Source: Gracilaria caudata (Eukaryota > Rhodophyta > Florideophyceae > Gracilariales > Gracilariaceae). From it: DNA of 24,490 bases. Numbering within the stretch: position 1 is the stretch's first letter; each line of letters opens with the position of its first letter. The position numbers and the translations under genes were made by a program. The notes under the pieces were generated by a model that was given only the letters and a program-made list of their open reading frames with translations, did not search any database and was not told the origin of the DNA. Positions 9,065-18,575 of the stretch are shown piece by piece. The DNA lies in NCBI GenBank assembly GCA_030374735.1, contig JASCIV010000322.1, positions 1 through 24,490 of the forward strand, in the 5' to 3' direction.

Positions 9065-9526
9065 ATGGTTCTCTTCGGCTCAATCTTTCTTCTTCGTCTT
9101 CTTCTTCTTCTTCTTCTTCTACTTCTTCTTCTCTCTTACTACGGCCTGATACATCTCATTTCGACGCGTCTAAAGATCTTTTCTCCTGTCTTTCTCTCTA
9201 TTGAAAAAGGCCATGAACATTGTTGGCCATCGTCTAATCATTTCTACGAGCGAGTTAACTTTTCTCTCTCCATGAGTACGAAGCTTGTCGCGTTTAGCTG
9301 CATTGGTAAGTCACTTGCCGTAAGTGGCATCGAAAAAGAATGTGATCAACGTTTTTCTTGGGGCCCGTACCATAATCGCAACGAATGGTCTCTAGAGAAT
9401 TCCTTGGCCGAAAGGTATGAATCGAGGTTCATGGGGCTTCCTACATCCGAGTTTGGAGTGGTGTATCCCCAGATGAGAACAGGTGGACCCCTCGAAAGCC
9501 CTGGCAATCGCAAAGGAGGGTTATAG
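9065..9526 (+). CDS. repeat-derived ORF with poly-Leu start, doubtful
   Basis: A 153-codon frame. Residues about 8-24 are almost all Leu because the frame crosses a CTT/TTC microsatellite (about 9087-9133), so the apparent signal anchor is low-complexity translation. Residues about 25-85 lie on copy C of the dispersed repeat described at 9901 and 18576. A TATA box just upstream is the only support for expression. No family recognised. I regard it as more likely a repeat read in an open frame than a gene. Confidence 0.2.
   Translation: MVLFGSIFLLRLLLLLLLLLLLLSYYGLIHLISTRLKIFSPVFLSIEKGHEHCWPSSNHFYERVNFSLSMSTKLVAFSCIGKSLAVSGIEKECDQRFSWGPYHNRNEWSLENSLAERYESRFMGLPTSEFGVVYPQMRTGGPLESPGNRKGGL
9087..9133. 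repeat. CTT/TTC microsatellite
   Basis: Imperfect TTC array interrupted by CG and CTA units. The other two copies of the dispersed repeat also begin with TCTTCTTCT, so the microsatellite probably grew from the start of that repeat. Confidence 0.85.
9110..9320 (+). repeat. dispersed repeat, copy C (most diverged)
   Basis: It shares with copy B the order TCTAAAG..., CTTTCTCTCTATTG-AAAAAGGCC, GTTGGCCATCGTCTAATCA (B: GGCACTTGTCTAATCA), then CGCGTTTAG-TGCAT (B: CGCGCCTAGACGCAT). Same strand as copies A and B. Ends are approximate. Confidence 0.45.
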
Positions 9527-9900
9527 ACTAAATTTGTTTTGTATGACCAGCTCTCCAATCCGGAAGTTAATTAGTTCCCTGTGGGGAATGAAGTCTTGGT
9601 TAAGAAGGAGGAGGGTATTCAGCCCCATTGTAGGGTTGAAAACAACTGAGTTTCTTCTCAACATGTTCATTTTGCATCGATTGTTTCATTTCGTGAGTTT
9701 TCTTGTTAGGTTTCTGCCTCAAACAGAAGAACGATACACTTGTAGATACGTTGAAGGGCGGTCCAGGTCATCTCTTTCAAATTATCTTCTTCTGGGGTCC
9801 TGTTCGGTTTCGGAACTATTCATATTCAGCGAAACGTTAAAATCATGTCCTTTGGGACTGAGGACATTTTTGAAAGAGCTTTACCATTTTTGTTGCTGCG

Positions 9901-10125
9901 GTCTCTTCTTCTTTATTTTGGACAGCAGTTTCGACTACACTGAAGTAAAGCTTTTGACAAAGCTTTCTCTCTTCAAAAGGACAAGAATTTCTTTGGCTCA
10001 TGCCGAATCAGGTGTTTTCAGGACCTCACAGTATGCTGACGTCTCGTAAACGATAACCAAGACGCATTCAAAATCAAATTTAAACGGGTGTTTGAGTTTG
10101 TTCGATGCACACGTCAGTCTCAAGA
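9901..10125 (+). repeat. dispersed repeat, copy A
   Basis: It begins GTCTCTTCTTCTTTATT-TGGACAGCAG and runs through GTAAAGCTTTT...AAAGCTTTCTCTCTT, AGACGCAT (10060-10067) and AGTCTCAAG (10116-10124). The same landmarks occur in the same order and spacing in copy B 8.7 kb away (offsets 159 and 215 here against 174 and 217 there). It underlies the end of the open frame at 9483-10049, which I therefore do not call as a gene. Confidence 0.65.
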
Positions 10126-10363
10126 GCAGGAATAGAAGGAAACAACTGGTGTGGCTTAAAGCGGCACAGTATCACCGTCTAGGCCTGGTCTTCACAGCTG
10201 CCCCGATCTCTCAAACTTTTTCATGTCATCTGCAAAACTTCTTTTCCTCCAAATCTGTACCCTAGGAAATCTCTGAGGAGTACGTGATTACACAAAGAAA
10301 TTAGGCTCCTTCTAACAAAACCTTCCAAGAGCTTGAAGGCGAGGTTTCGTTTGTTATCTGGGA

Positions 10364-13114
10364 ATGGGGGACAATTGGACTAGACATGAGCTCGTTGAGG
10401 GTCTTACTAGGTTGCGAGGAGAGAATCCAGTTCGGCAGGAGCAATTTGACCCAGACTCTTTGTTCTTTGATGAACTGAATCCCCAAGAAACAGGTGTTCG
10501 ACAAGAACCACCTTCGCAACCAGATAATGTGCTAGACTTTTCTCCTCTTGGGTATGAACATGGACAACTACAGGCAGCGTTCGACTCAACCCATGATCCA
10601 ACTTATCCTGAACAAAACGCATTTCTTCTAACAGAACCGGACAATTCACTCTCTCTGAGGGATGTTACAGTACTGCCAAGCACTGTTGCAGGCGAAGAGA
10701 GGCCTACTAGAACGTCACAAGATTATGTGCAAGAAAGTGAGAGCAACCTTCATGCGTTGAATGGAGGTCAGATACGACCCCCTTCCATTCAGACTGCTAT
10801 AAACATGCAACAGCCTCTCAATTACACTTCTCTTCCGTCAAATCTCGGCTTTCATTTCTCTCCATGGGGCGATTTGCTCGAACAGAATAACAATCAAGTT
10901 TGCGCAGGGAATATGGGCACGCTTCAAATCCCAAATGCAAACTATGTGCAACCGTTACCAATACAAACGACTCTTAACGTGCAACGACCTCTCCCGACAG
11001 TCGATTTTCCACCACAAGCAAGTAGTCTACCAGCTCAATGGAATGGCTGGTCAGAACGTGATAATGCTCAGGCTGATTCACGTAATGAAAGTACTGTCGG
11101 AGAGTTAAATGGACTTCATATGCAAACCCCCGTTCAGAGGGTTTCCAATGAGCACCAATTCTCTGAAATGGCTCATATAGGACAAATCTATCCGGCTTCT
11201 CACGCTGGTGATTTCCAGACGAATAGTCGCGAAACGAACCCGGAACCCGGGCAAAATCTCCAAGCAGGCAGCGAAAACCAGCATGAATCTCAAGGAAGAA
11301 CTGACCGTGATTCTTTGCCTCAGAAGAAAACTGCCTCTCTACGAGATGAAGAAGAGACCGAGTCGAATGGAAGCTTCAAGGTTTCTTTCAGTGTATCAGA
11401 TGATGGAAGCGAAGGCGACAGAGCCGAGCCTTTTCAATTAAGGCCTCCTAATCAAGCAAGCCAATCTGAAGTTGCTAGGGAAACTCCGGCTGCATCTGAT
11501 ACGCAGCAATGTCGTCGTATGACGAACGAAATCCAAGGTACACGAGATATTCATTCGCGCCAGCAATCGAGACGCTCGAACGTGAGCAAGTCTCCCGGAA
11601 GCACTGCATCTGAAGCACGTCAAGCAGTAGGTCAAGGAGCTCGTACAAGGTCTGTGAGGATTGTAACTCCTCCCCGAATAACTCCTGAGAGAGAAGATAG
11701 AAGATCAATATCAGAGAGAAGGCCAACTCCAACTGCCAGTAGAGCTCACCAACGGGATATTCGAGACAGACGTTTTCATGCTCAAGAAGTAGAAAATGTT
11801 CCTTTGGAGAAGGAGAAACAGCCGGAAAATGAAACTGAAGGCATTAAACCTCTGACCGAAGAGTATGTTAGGAGTTTGGATTTTCGGTACAAACCGCTGC
11901 CGGATATTGAACGTGAACTGTACCTGAAAGAAGAAAAAGGATATACGATACCGGCGATTGAGATCAAATTGCAACAGGAACACTTGGTGTCACCCATCAT
12001 TCGGTACATCCGCGATCACCCAAGAACTTACAGGCATGTGAGGGCGCCAAATGGGAATCAAGTGGTGCTCGTTCCGGACGATGAATTGTTTGGAGTGCTG
12101 TATAGGCTTGTCAAAAATCTTATGCTACATAGACTCGAAGGAAAAATTGCTTCGTTTGTGTCGCATATCTTAAACAAGAGTATCAACAACAAAATCCCAG
12201 GCTATTTCTGCAGGAAATTCATCATGTTCGTGGAAAAGCTTTCTGTGCCAAACAAGCTGAAGGACGTTCATAACTATATCTTTAAAGGGAAGAACCATGT
12301 GGATATCACTTGGATACTGCAGAAGCTCGAGCGTCACCTTGATAGAAGAATATGTTTACGAGCGCCGACATACATGACAGCAGTTTTCCTTACGCGCTTG
12401 GAGCAACACCGAAGGGAGTCTGAATTCGTGAAAAAATGGTCTAAAGACGTAAGAGCTTGGGGAACAAAGTCTCTTAGAAAAAGTGTCATTTTGAAACAAA
12501 ATCATGTCATGTACGAAAAGGGTACAGTTCCAAATCAAATGGGGGAACTCGAGCGGAGACAAGCAGAGTTTCAAATGGTTATCGAACAATTTACTCATGA
12601 ATTCTGTTGGTATTCACGAGAAATGTTCTTGTGTGAAGATATTCAGTCCCATTACATTCTTGCTCGATTTATGATGAGAAGCATTATCCAGAAAAAGAGA
12701 ACGAAGTTGAAACACGAAGTTGGAGAATTTGGAAATCAAAGTCGCCTAAATTTCTGGGTGAATATTGAAGAGTACATTAACGCATTGTGGAAGGTAATGG
12801 TCGACGAACTGTATGATTTCCTGCAATTTGCTGATCCTGCAGTGTTTATGGTTGAGCTGTGCAAGGAATTAGATACTAGGTGTAAGAAGATCCTGTTGGA
12901 CGTGAAAACGGATATGAATCCTCGGAAAAGTAAGCCGAAGCCGAAAGCTGTTTATTTCCCACACTATGGTAATCAAATCGGTTCGTTCTGCGCGAAATCA
13001 TTTGGTAAGGCGGAAGCTGTTTTGACATTCCAGAAGACCCGTTTGAGTTCGAAACGGCAGAATTTGGAATCTCTGGAAGAAGCATATGACCTGTTTCATC
13101 AAAGCACAAGATAA
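10364..13114 (+). CDS. orphan protein, 916 aa, intronless
   Basis: A single long frame opening at ATG GGG GAC and ending TAA; it is far too long for chance. Residues 1-410 are rich in Gln, Asn, Ser, Pro and Thr with little predicted structure. About 410-475 are Arg-rich (ARTRSVRIVTPPR, RRSISERRPTP), a plausible nuclear-localisation or nucleic-acid-binding patch. Residues about 490-916 are rich in Lys, Leu, Glu and aromatics and read as an ordered helical domain, with no Walker, kinase, zinc-finger, helicase or membrane motif that I recognise. The layout (disordered tail, basic patch, helical domain) recalls nuclear scaffold or regulatory proteins, but that is inference from composition. No signal peptide. 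An AATAAA follows 65 bases after the stop. Function unknown. Confidence 0.85.
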   Translation: MGDNWTRHELVEGLTRLRGENPVRQEQFDPDSLFFDELNPQETGVRQEPPSQPDNVLDFSPLGYEHGQLQAAFDSTHDPTYPEQNAFLLTEPDNSLSLRDVTVLPSTVAGEERPTRTSQDYVQESESNLHALNGGQIRPPSIQTAINMQQPLNYTSLPSNLGFHFSPWGDLLEQNNNQVCAGNMGTLQIPNANYVQPLPIQTTLNVQRPLPTVDFPPQASSLPAQWNGWSERDNAQADSRNESTVGELNGLHMQTPVQRVSNEHQFSEMAHIGQIYPASHAGDFQTNSRETNPEPGQNLQAGSENQHESQGRTDRDSLPQKKTASLRDEEETESNGSFKVSFSVSDDGSEGDRAEPFQLRPPNQASQSEVARETPAASDTQQCRRMTNEIQGTRDIHSRQQSRRSNVSKSPGSTASEARQAVGQGARTRSVRIVTPPRITPEREDRRSISERRPTPTASRAHQRDIRDRRFHAQEVENVPLEKEKQPENETEGIKPLTEEYVRSLDFRYKPLPDIERELYLKEEKGYTIPAIEIKLQQEHLVSPIIRYIRDHPRTYRHVRAPNGNQVVLVPDDELFGVLYRLVKNLMLHRLEGKIASFVSHILNKSINNKIPGYFCRKFIMFVEKLSVPNKLKDVHNYIFKGKNHVDITWILQKLERHLDRRICLRAPTYMTAVFLTRLEQHRRESEFVKKWSKDVRAWGTKSLRKSVILKQNHVMYEKGTVPNQMGELERRQAEFQMVIEQFTHEFCWYSREMFLCEDIQSHYILARFMMRSIIQKKRTKLKHEVGEFGNQSRLNFWVNIEEYINALWKVMVDELYDFLQFADPAVFMVELCKELDTRCKKILLDVKTDMNPRKSKPKPKAVYFPHYGNQIGSFCAKSFGKAEAVLTFQKTRLSSKRQNLESLEEAYDLFHQSTR

Positions 13115-13178
13115 GTGATGGTATGTTGGTTTGTTTTGTCCCTTTAATATGTAACTTACTCAGGCTTTTTGTCCTGAG

Positions 13179-13184
13179 AATAAA
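13179..13184 (+). terminator. polyadenylation signal AATAAA
   Basis: Canonical hexamer 65 bases after the TAA of the 916-aa gene, followed by a GT/T-rich stretch (TTGTCTCTCGGTGTATGTTTT) of the kind found downstream of cleavage sites. Confidence 0.65.
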
Positions 13185-13427
13185 ATGTAACAATTGTCTC
13201 TCGGTGTATGTTTTAAGACAAAGCGATGACTCAGTGCCTCTGTTTCTCGGGCGATGAACTGTGCTCAGGTTAGAATTAGGACGCGGGAGTGGGGAGTTGG
13301 AATAAAACGATAAGGGCGGCTGAACGTGATTCCTCAGTATTAATATGGCTCGAGTAAGTTTTGGATCCAACAAGAAATCAGCGAGACACGATTCATTAAG
13401 AATAACTTTCGATGGGCGGTGCTGACA

Positions 13428-14087
13428 ATGACGGCGGTGAATGACGGATTTGAAGCTACCACAAGCTCGGTTGTCAGAAGATTTACGCGTATGTCTCACG
13501 AGGACACGCAACGCTCAGCGGTTGGAGAAGTAGAAACTAGCGGTCAGAAGAGTGCGAGTAAATGCAATAGAGCTAGCGAGAAGCAAAGAGATGGGCTTCG
13601 AAAGACGACACACGGCATATGCAATCGAGTTGCTCCACTTCACAGCGGGATTAGACGAAATAGGGTATCCTTAAAACCCTTTAACTTTTCTTTTAAAAAT
13701 AGTGCAGGTGACAACAGCAGCGCATTTCCTTGTTGTATTAGGGCTACAGAGTGGATCACCTTCACTTCGCGCAACACGACGGGTGAGAGGAGTCGACAAT
13801 TACTGATTGACGGAGAAACGCGATTGAACGCACGCTCTTGGAGAAAACCAGTATTGATAACGCTTTGCTGTGTTCGTGTATTCAATAAGTTTAAAGCTTT
13901 ACCGAAGTCACATGATTGCATAAACGAGCTGCGCGTCGCGCACCAAGCTGCTAGCTCTTGGAAATTTGAAATGAAAGCCCTAACAAAATCTTACACGTAC
14001 ACTTTGTACCATGGATGCCCTCGTACAGAAAACGGGTGTGTGCGCGTCGATTTCAAAATGAGCACGAACGTACACGTAACACTGTAG
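13428..14087 (+). CDS. hypothetical protein, 219 aa, doubtful
   Basis: A frame from an ATG at 13428 to TAG. The protein is basic and Ser/Thr/Arg-rich with scattered Cys. I see no signal peptide, membrane span or known motif, and the composition is uniform, as in a chance frame. A minus-strand frame of similar length (12876-13511) overlaps its start and the end of the 916-aa gene and is equally featureless. It starts about 240 bases after the poly(A) signal of its neighbour. Confidence 0.25.
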   Translation: MTAVNDGFEATTSSVVRRFTRMSHEDTQRSAVGEVETSGQKSASKCNRASEKQRDGLRKTTHGICNRVAPLHSGIRRNRVSLKPFNFSFKNSAGDNSSAFPCCIRATEWITFTSRNTTGERSRQLLIDGETRLNARSWRKPVLITLCCVRVFNKFKALPKSHDCINELRVAHQAASSWKFEMKALTKSYTYTLYHGCPRTENGCVRVDFKMSTNVHVTL

Positions 14088-14514
14088 AGATGAACTGAAT
14101 CGGTTATAAAAATGGTGAAAAGGTGGCCACAGAAAAAGGTTTACGTGACCCACACATTCTTATTGCATCTACGCGCACTTTTGATTATTTTCTCGTTCTT
14201 ATCACACCCAAACCGGATCAAGTGACATACGTTCGGTAATCGCTTTTTATGTACCCTTCGTAGTAGTGTGGGAGAACAACGAGACACAAGGGCACACGGG
14301 TAGCGCTGCACAGCATGAAGTGGCGCATTCTAACAAAACAGTCGAAGCGAAGCTAAACAATAATACAACGGCGATTGATTCTCCTTTTCACCTTTCGCAC
14401 CCAGTTCACCAGCACATCACCCGCGCCCATGCGGAGCAAGATTCCTCTCGCGACGTGAGCAGCAAAGAAAGGCCGAACGTGTGACGGCCTTAATGCTCAC
14501 AGTGCATTGGTTTT
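14088..14514. other. intergenic stretch
   Basis: It holds the 3' flank of the bZIP gene, which points this way. A TATAAAA-like word at 14105-14111 has no credible gene after it. A 72-codon plus frame at 14266-14484 is featureless. Confidence 0.4.
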
Positions 14515-15279
14515 TTACATTTGCGCCGCGTTATTGTATGTGGAATGATGCAAAAGTCGAAGATATTCTCGAAGTGAGAACGCTCGTGAAGAATTGTAAC
14601 TTCGAGTAGAACGAGAACAAGGTAAATCATATCCATTTGTAACAACTTCCTTCTTCAATCTAGAGTTTTCATGACGCAATTGCAAAGCAGTGTCATACAA
14701 ATTGGTAAGCTTTTGTTTCTCACTCCACAGCTGTTTCTCCAAGCTTTGGATGATGCGTTTGCGGTTGTAATAACAACGACTTGAGCTCTCGCGGTTTTTT
14801 CTTCGACGTTCTGCGATCTTGTCCACCGCGGAACACGGTTTAGCGCTCTTGGGAGATGCAGAGGAGACGCGTTTCGATTTGGAGCGCGACGGTGAGGACG
14901 GCAGCGGAGGTGGCGGTGGAGGCTGCGGCAAAGGCGACGATGAGCGATCTGTGACCGGCGAGAGTAAGTGAAGCGATTTTGACGATGCATTGGTAGAGCT
15001 TTCGGAAGGCGCATTCCATGAAGTGCTCGTGTTGGTGGACACTGATTGCGATGCGCTTTGAGTCGAAGCAAGAGGTTTGAATGGTTCGAACAGGGGCATT
15101 ATGGGCGGATTGAACACCGAATCTGCGAGAGTAGGAGACGGCGAGAGAAGGGGAGACGGCAGGATCGACGAGGGAGCGCCCAAGCACAGGTCGTTGTCAT
15201 TGAGCAGTGAGCTGAGATCAAGAGACAAATTGCTGAAATCGGGCTGTGAGGCATCGATGGGCGACAAGACGTGAGCCAT
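14515..15279 (-). CDS. bZIP transcription factor with atypical basic region
   Basis: 254-residue nuclear regulator. An N-terminal 150-residue region rich in Ser, Pro and Leu has acidic hydrophobic patches (FSNLSLDLSSLLNDND, 15-30) that look like an activation domain, and a polyproline run at 118-127. The bZIP follows: basic region ERRRKNRESSSRCYYNRKR (157-175) and a zipper with Leu at 180, 194, 201 and 208 and Glu in the 187 slot. The family signature is N-x7-R. Here Asn162 is present, Cys169 sits at the usual Ser/Cys position, but position 170 is Tyr instead of the near-invariant Arg. The heptads are in the correct register (first Leu ten residues after 170), so this is a true substitution and not a misalignment. 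The start is the first ATG (15279). The frame is open upstream to a GTG at 15363 but has no earlier ATG, and a TATA box lies about 90 bases upstream. Targets unknown. Confidence 0.88.
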   Translation of the reverse strand: MAHVLSPIDASQPDFSNLSLDLSSLLNDNDLCLGAPSSILPSPLLSPSPTLADSVFNPPIMPLFEPFKPLASTQSASQSVSTNTSTSWNAPSESSTNASSKSLHLLSPVTDRSSSPLPQPPPPPPLPSSPSRSKSKRVSSASPKSAKPCSAVDKIAERRRKNRESSSRCYYNRKRIIQSLEKQLWSEKQKLTNLYDTALQLRHENSRLKKEVVTNGYDLPCSRSTRSYNSSRAFSLREYLRLLHHSTYNNAAQM

Positions 15280-15368
15280 CTGAAAGGGAAATGAGTGTGC
15301 CACAACTCGAGAATCGGGAGCAACTGCTGCTCGTCCGGTTCGAAGCGAAGCGGTGGGCAACACGCTCG

Positions 15369-15374
15369 TTTATA
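15369..15374 (-). promoter_or_regulatory. TATA box of the bZIP gene
   Basis: TATAAA on the minus strand, 90 bases upstream of the ATG at 15279. Initiation about 30 bases on would leave a 5' UTR of about 60 bases and would exclude the upstream GTG as a start. Confidence 0.5.
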
Positions 15375-15488
15375 TCCACAGAAGAAGGCGGAGGACAGAG
15401 AACGTATTGCTGCCGGAATGCCGGGGGCTGAATGTGGAGGCGGGTGGGTGTTGGTCGCACTCGCTGCGCGAAAAGTGCACGCGCGGGG

Positions 15489-15564
15489 CACGTGCATAAA
15501 TTCCAACCAGGCAAAAGCGCAGCCGCAGTTTCGGTGCGGACGCCAAAACTCGGATCTGACGTGG
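15489..15564 (-). promoter_or_regulatory. ACGT-core boxes upstream of the bZIP gene
   Basis: A palindromic CACGTG (15489-15494) and a TGACGTGG (15557-15564) lie about 115 and 185 bases upstream of the TATA box. ACGT-core sites are the classic targets of bZIP dimers, CACGTG also of bHLH proteins. Autoregulation is an inference from placement. Confidence 0.35.
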
Positions 15565-15837
15565 GACGGCAAACCGCAAGTTGTGTGCTCCGATTGACTT
15601 TTCGACACTTTTGACTTCGCGTAGCTGCGAGTGCGTTGCGCACGCGCTGCGGCGCTGGTAGCTGTGTGCATCACGTCCTCCAAGGCGACGAAGATCGATG
15701 GCGCCAACTGCGAGGAAGATAAGTGACAGTCTTGTTTCCGGAAACCCTGTACTTACGGGAGAGAAGACTGTCGCCGCAGTTTCCAGCAACCTCAAGCAGA
15801 TTGGCTAATGGTATCCGCTTGGAAAGCATTGGGCGTC

Positions 15838-16504
15838 TCAGACGCATGGGGCGTGATGTGTAAGAGGGTTTATCCAATGGTAAACTGATTTCGGTTTTGC
15901 TGTGTCAGGCTGCGCTTTCACACGCTGAACGTATACGACGAAGTAACTTTGGTGCATGTACCGGACGAATCCCACGGTGCCCCACCTCGAATATAACCTG
16001 ACGTCAAGATCCGTGCGTGTCAGAAGGAAACGTGGACACACCTTCAGCTCCGCAAACACGGCATCTTCCTCACCAGGCTAAAGTTCAGCCGCTGAAGAAA
16101 GACATCGCCGCTTGGCAAAGCTTGGACGTGCGTTAGCAGGCCGCCTGTCTCTCTCTCGGTGACGTTACCCCTGTACAAGATCCATGCGATGCTGATCGAA
16201 AGCAGCTGTACACCGTTACGCTGTTCTTTCGAGAGTCTACAACAACAGACAAGTACTCACGGCGGCATCCGACCCGCACAAGTCGCTAAGGAACATGCCG
16301 ATACGTAGCATCTTAGCGTTTTGCCAACTCCCCTTCACCTTTGCCTACGATGATCAACCTGTTCTCAGCCGTTGATACACTTGTATTTACGAATGTAGCG
16401 CTCACGCATTGGCAGTCACCTCTGCTCTGGCATGAAACATTCATCCGTAATGCCCTGGTGGCTTGGGTAATACGAGAGATTGAATGAGTGATCGACGACA
16501 GATT
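15838..16504 (-). pseudogene. chain of overlapping open frames, probable decayed gene
   Basis: Four minus-strand frames, each ending as the next begins: 16504-16313, 16344-16237, 16256-16044 and 16077-15838. Each reads like protein (for example SKEQRNGVQLLSISIAWILY in the third, VRYMHQSYFVVYVQRVKA in the fourth). The third and fourth join if one base were gained near 16074, in the run encoding NFS. Candidate splice sites also exist (GTGAGT at 16260). Plus-strand frames over the same bases (16196-16375; 16317-16604 broken by one TGA at 16485-16487) also look passable, so the coding strand is not certain. No family recognised. Confidence 0.35.
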
Positions 16505-17989
16505 TCATGAGCTCCTAAACACGCCTCTGCGCTACGACAGCAATCTATGGAAGACCGGTTGCTTCCTGCCTAGCATAACAAAGTTGCAGGCAGCGTCAGT
16601 GTAAATTGATGTATGTGGAAAGCCACAGGACGTGAAGCTCTGTTACGGACGTCGATGCTCATGCAGTATCGAGAGATACGCGTGCCCTAATGGTACAGTT
16701 GACGCATGTTGTGCATTATTGCACCCTCGACAACCAAGGCACCCCCAGCTTCGCCACAGCTGGGTGTCGAGATGCTACGATCCTGATTTTCGCACTCACC
16801 TTTTTCAGCGCTACTGGTGAAATCAGCAACACGCGATCATCGCATGATGCACGTTACCATGCTCGCCACCCTCGCTCACATCGAGTTGGTCATATCCCTT
16901 CTCCCCCTTGGAAATAGTGAGCCGTCTTCGTTCTCTATCCCGTCCAAAGATCTGACCCAAATTCGCTGTGCCGTTTTGCATCGCTGCATCGCTCATTTCA
17001 CACCCCGTCCTTTCATTCGCTCGCAGCGCCTTTTCGTAACTTTGTTACAGTCGAGTACATCATGGATGATCAGCATTCTTAATAACGCCACGCTTGTGCT
17101 CACCTTTGCGCCGTCTTACACGTCACGACTGACGTTTCAAGGCTGCTCATTTTGTACTTGACTTTTGCAATGTGTTCACATCTGCTGTTTCAGAAGGCGG
17201 CGCTTCTCCGCCGTAGCCTCCGTGATTCTACCTGGCCTCAAAGCTAGCGTGTGCACAAGTACCAAGGGGATGGGCCAGATTCGTTTCTGTGTGGAACGTG
17301 GACTGCAGCCGTGCGCTCTTCATTTCGGCGTCGATTCCAAGTGCGCTTCCATTCTCTGTCATTGTCATTGTCATTCTCAGCCGCTGGGCTTGATGATTGG
17401 GACACGGCGTTCTGCTTTTCTTCTGAGATGCACTGTAAGCGCAACGCGTGGATCACTAGAAAATTCTGTATGCGCGTCTTAGGTGAGTTGCAACCCACGC
17501 GCAGTGGTGAAAGGTTACAGCTGTACTGGTTCGAAGCAAATATTTTGCATCGCGGCCATGTGTGCGCAACAATGCATTAGTCACCAGTTCAAGGCTTCGT
17601 CGATCCGAGCGTGGATAAAGCGCACGGCGGCGGCAGTAGCGTGCAACGAATGCACTCGGCGAATGCACGACGCCGTCGCCCTTTGCGCAGACGTCCTCTT
17701 CATCGCGGTCCCACAATCGTTACTGTCATCGTCAGTGTCTCTAGCTGCGCACACAAAACCCCTGTCAATTCTTACGAGAGAATGTACATCGCCATTGTTC
17801 CCTGCCTCGCGCGTCATATAGCAATCCATGCATTACACAGATTAAAGTCGTCGACTCAAACGCGGCTCTCAACGAATCTGCTTCGCCCCACGCTGCGTGG
17901 GTGAGGATTGTTGAAACAACAATTGTTCCTCGCCTTTTCGAAGCCTTGCGTGAACTCACCCCAAACTGGAACCAAATTAACCCATTTTG

Positions 17990-18072
17990 GGTGAGATTGG
18001 GTGAGTTGGTGGCCAACTGCTGGTCCGACCTGGTCCGACCAGCAGATGGCCACCAACTCACCCAATCTCACC
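17990..18072. repeat. 83-bp near-perfect palindrome
   Basis: Arms 17990-18030 and 18032-18072 around T18031. Thirty-nine of 41 positions pair; mismatches are A18016/A18046 and C18026/C18036. The arms begin GGTGAGATTGGGTGAG and end TCCGACC. The centre also contains a direct TGGTCCGACC repeat (18021-18030 and 18031-18040). Imperfect echoes flank it: CTCACCCC at 17955-17962 and GGGTAAGG...CTCACCC at 18082-18104. Short fold-back element or small-RNA hairpin are the main readings. Confidence 0.9.
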
Positions 18073-18575
18073 TTTTCAAAAGGGTAAGGAAAAGCTCCTC
18101 ACCCGAACAACAAGTGACCACTGCGGCTGCAAACACTATGACAACGTGATTCCACCGTACGATCGCTATAGTTCTACACGACCCCCACCATCACTACAGA
18201 CAAACGGTATTCCTAATTAGCTGCGTTGTCGACCATTAGACTTCTGTTGGCAGCATAGCATTTCAGTAGCATTTACGTCAAGCATCAGGTCCGTAGGAGC
18301 TTGTAGCACGCTGAGTGAGCCCTGAGCGTATCGTTTTCTTCAAAGTTGATGTAGACGTGTCCAAGCATTGTCATAGTTCGTCCCTTTCAGCATTCTGACA
18401 TAGTTCCATTGTTCTACGGACGTTTTTGTACGGGTGAGACAATTACCTCGTTTACGCCGACCACTTGTCCAACGAGAGCATGACCCAACAAAAGCCAATT
18501 AAGATCGGAACAATGAGATATACTCATATTAGTGCAGCAGTCGTGGGCAGCACGACAACAAGTGCATGTCGTGTA

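Noticed and set aside
9483..10049. Plus-strand frame of 188 codons
   Set aside because: It opens with GTG, has no motif, and its last third is dispersed-repeat copy A, whose counterpart in copy B is interrupted by a stop.
12876..13511. Minus-strand frame of 211 codons across the end of the 916-aa gene
   Set aside because: It overlaps a strongly supported gene and its poly(A) signal, and has no motif.
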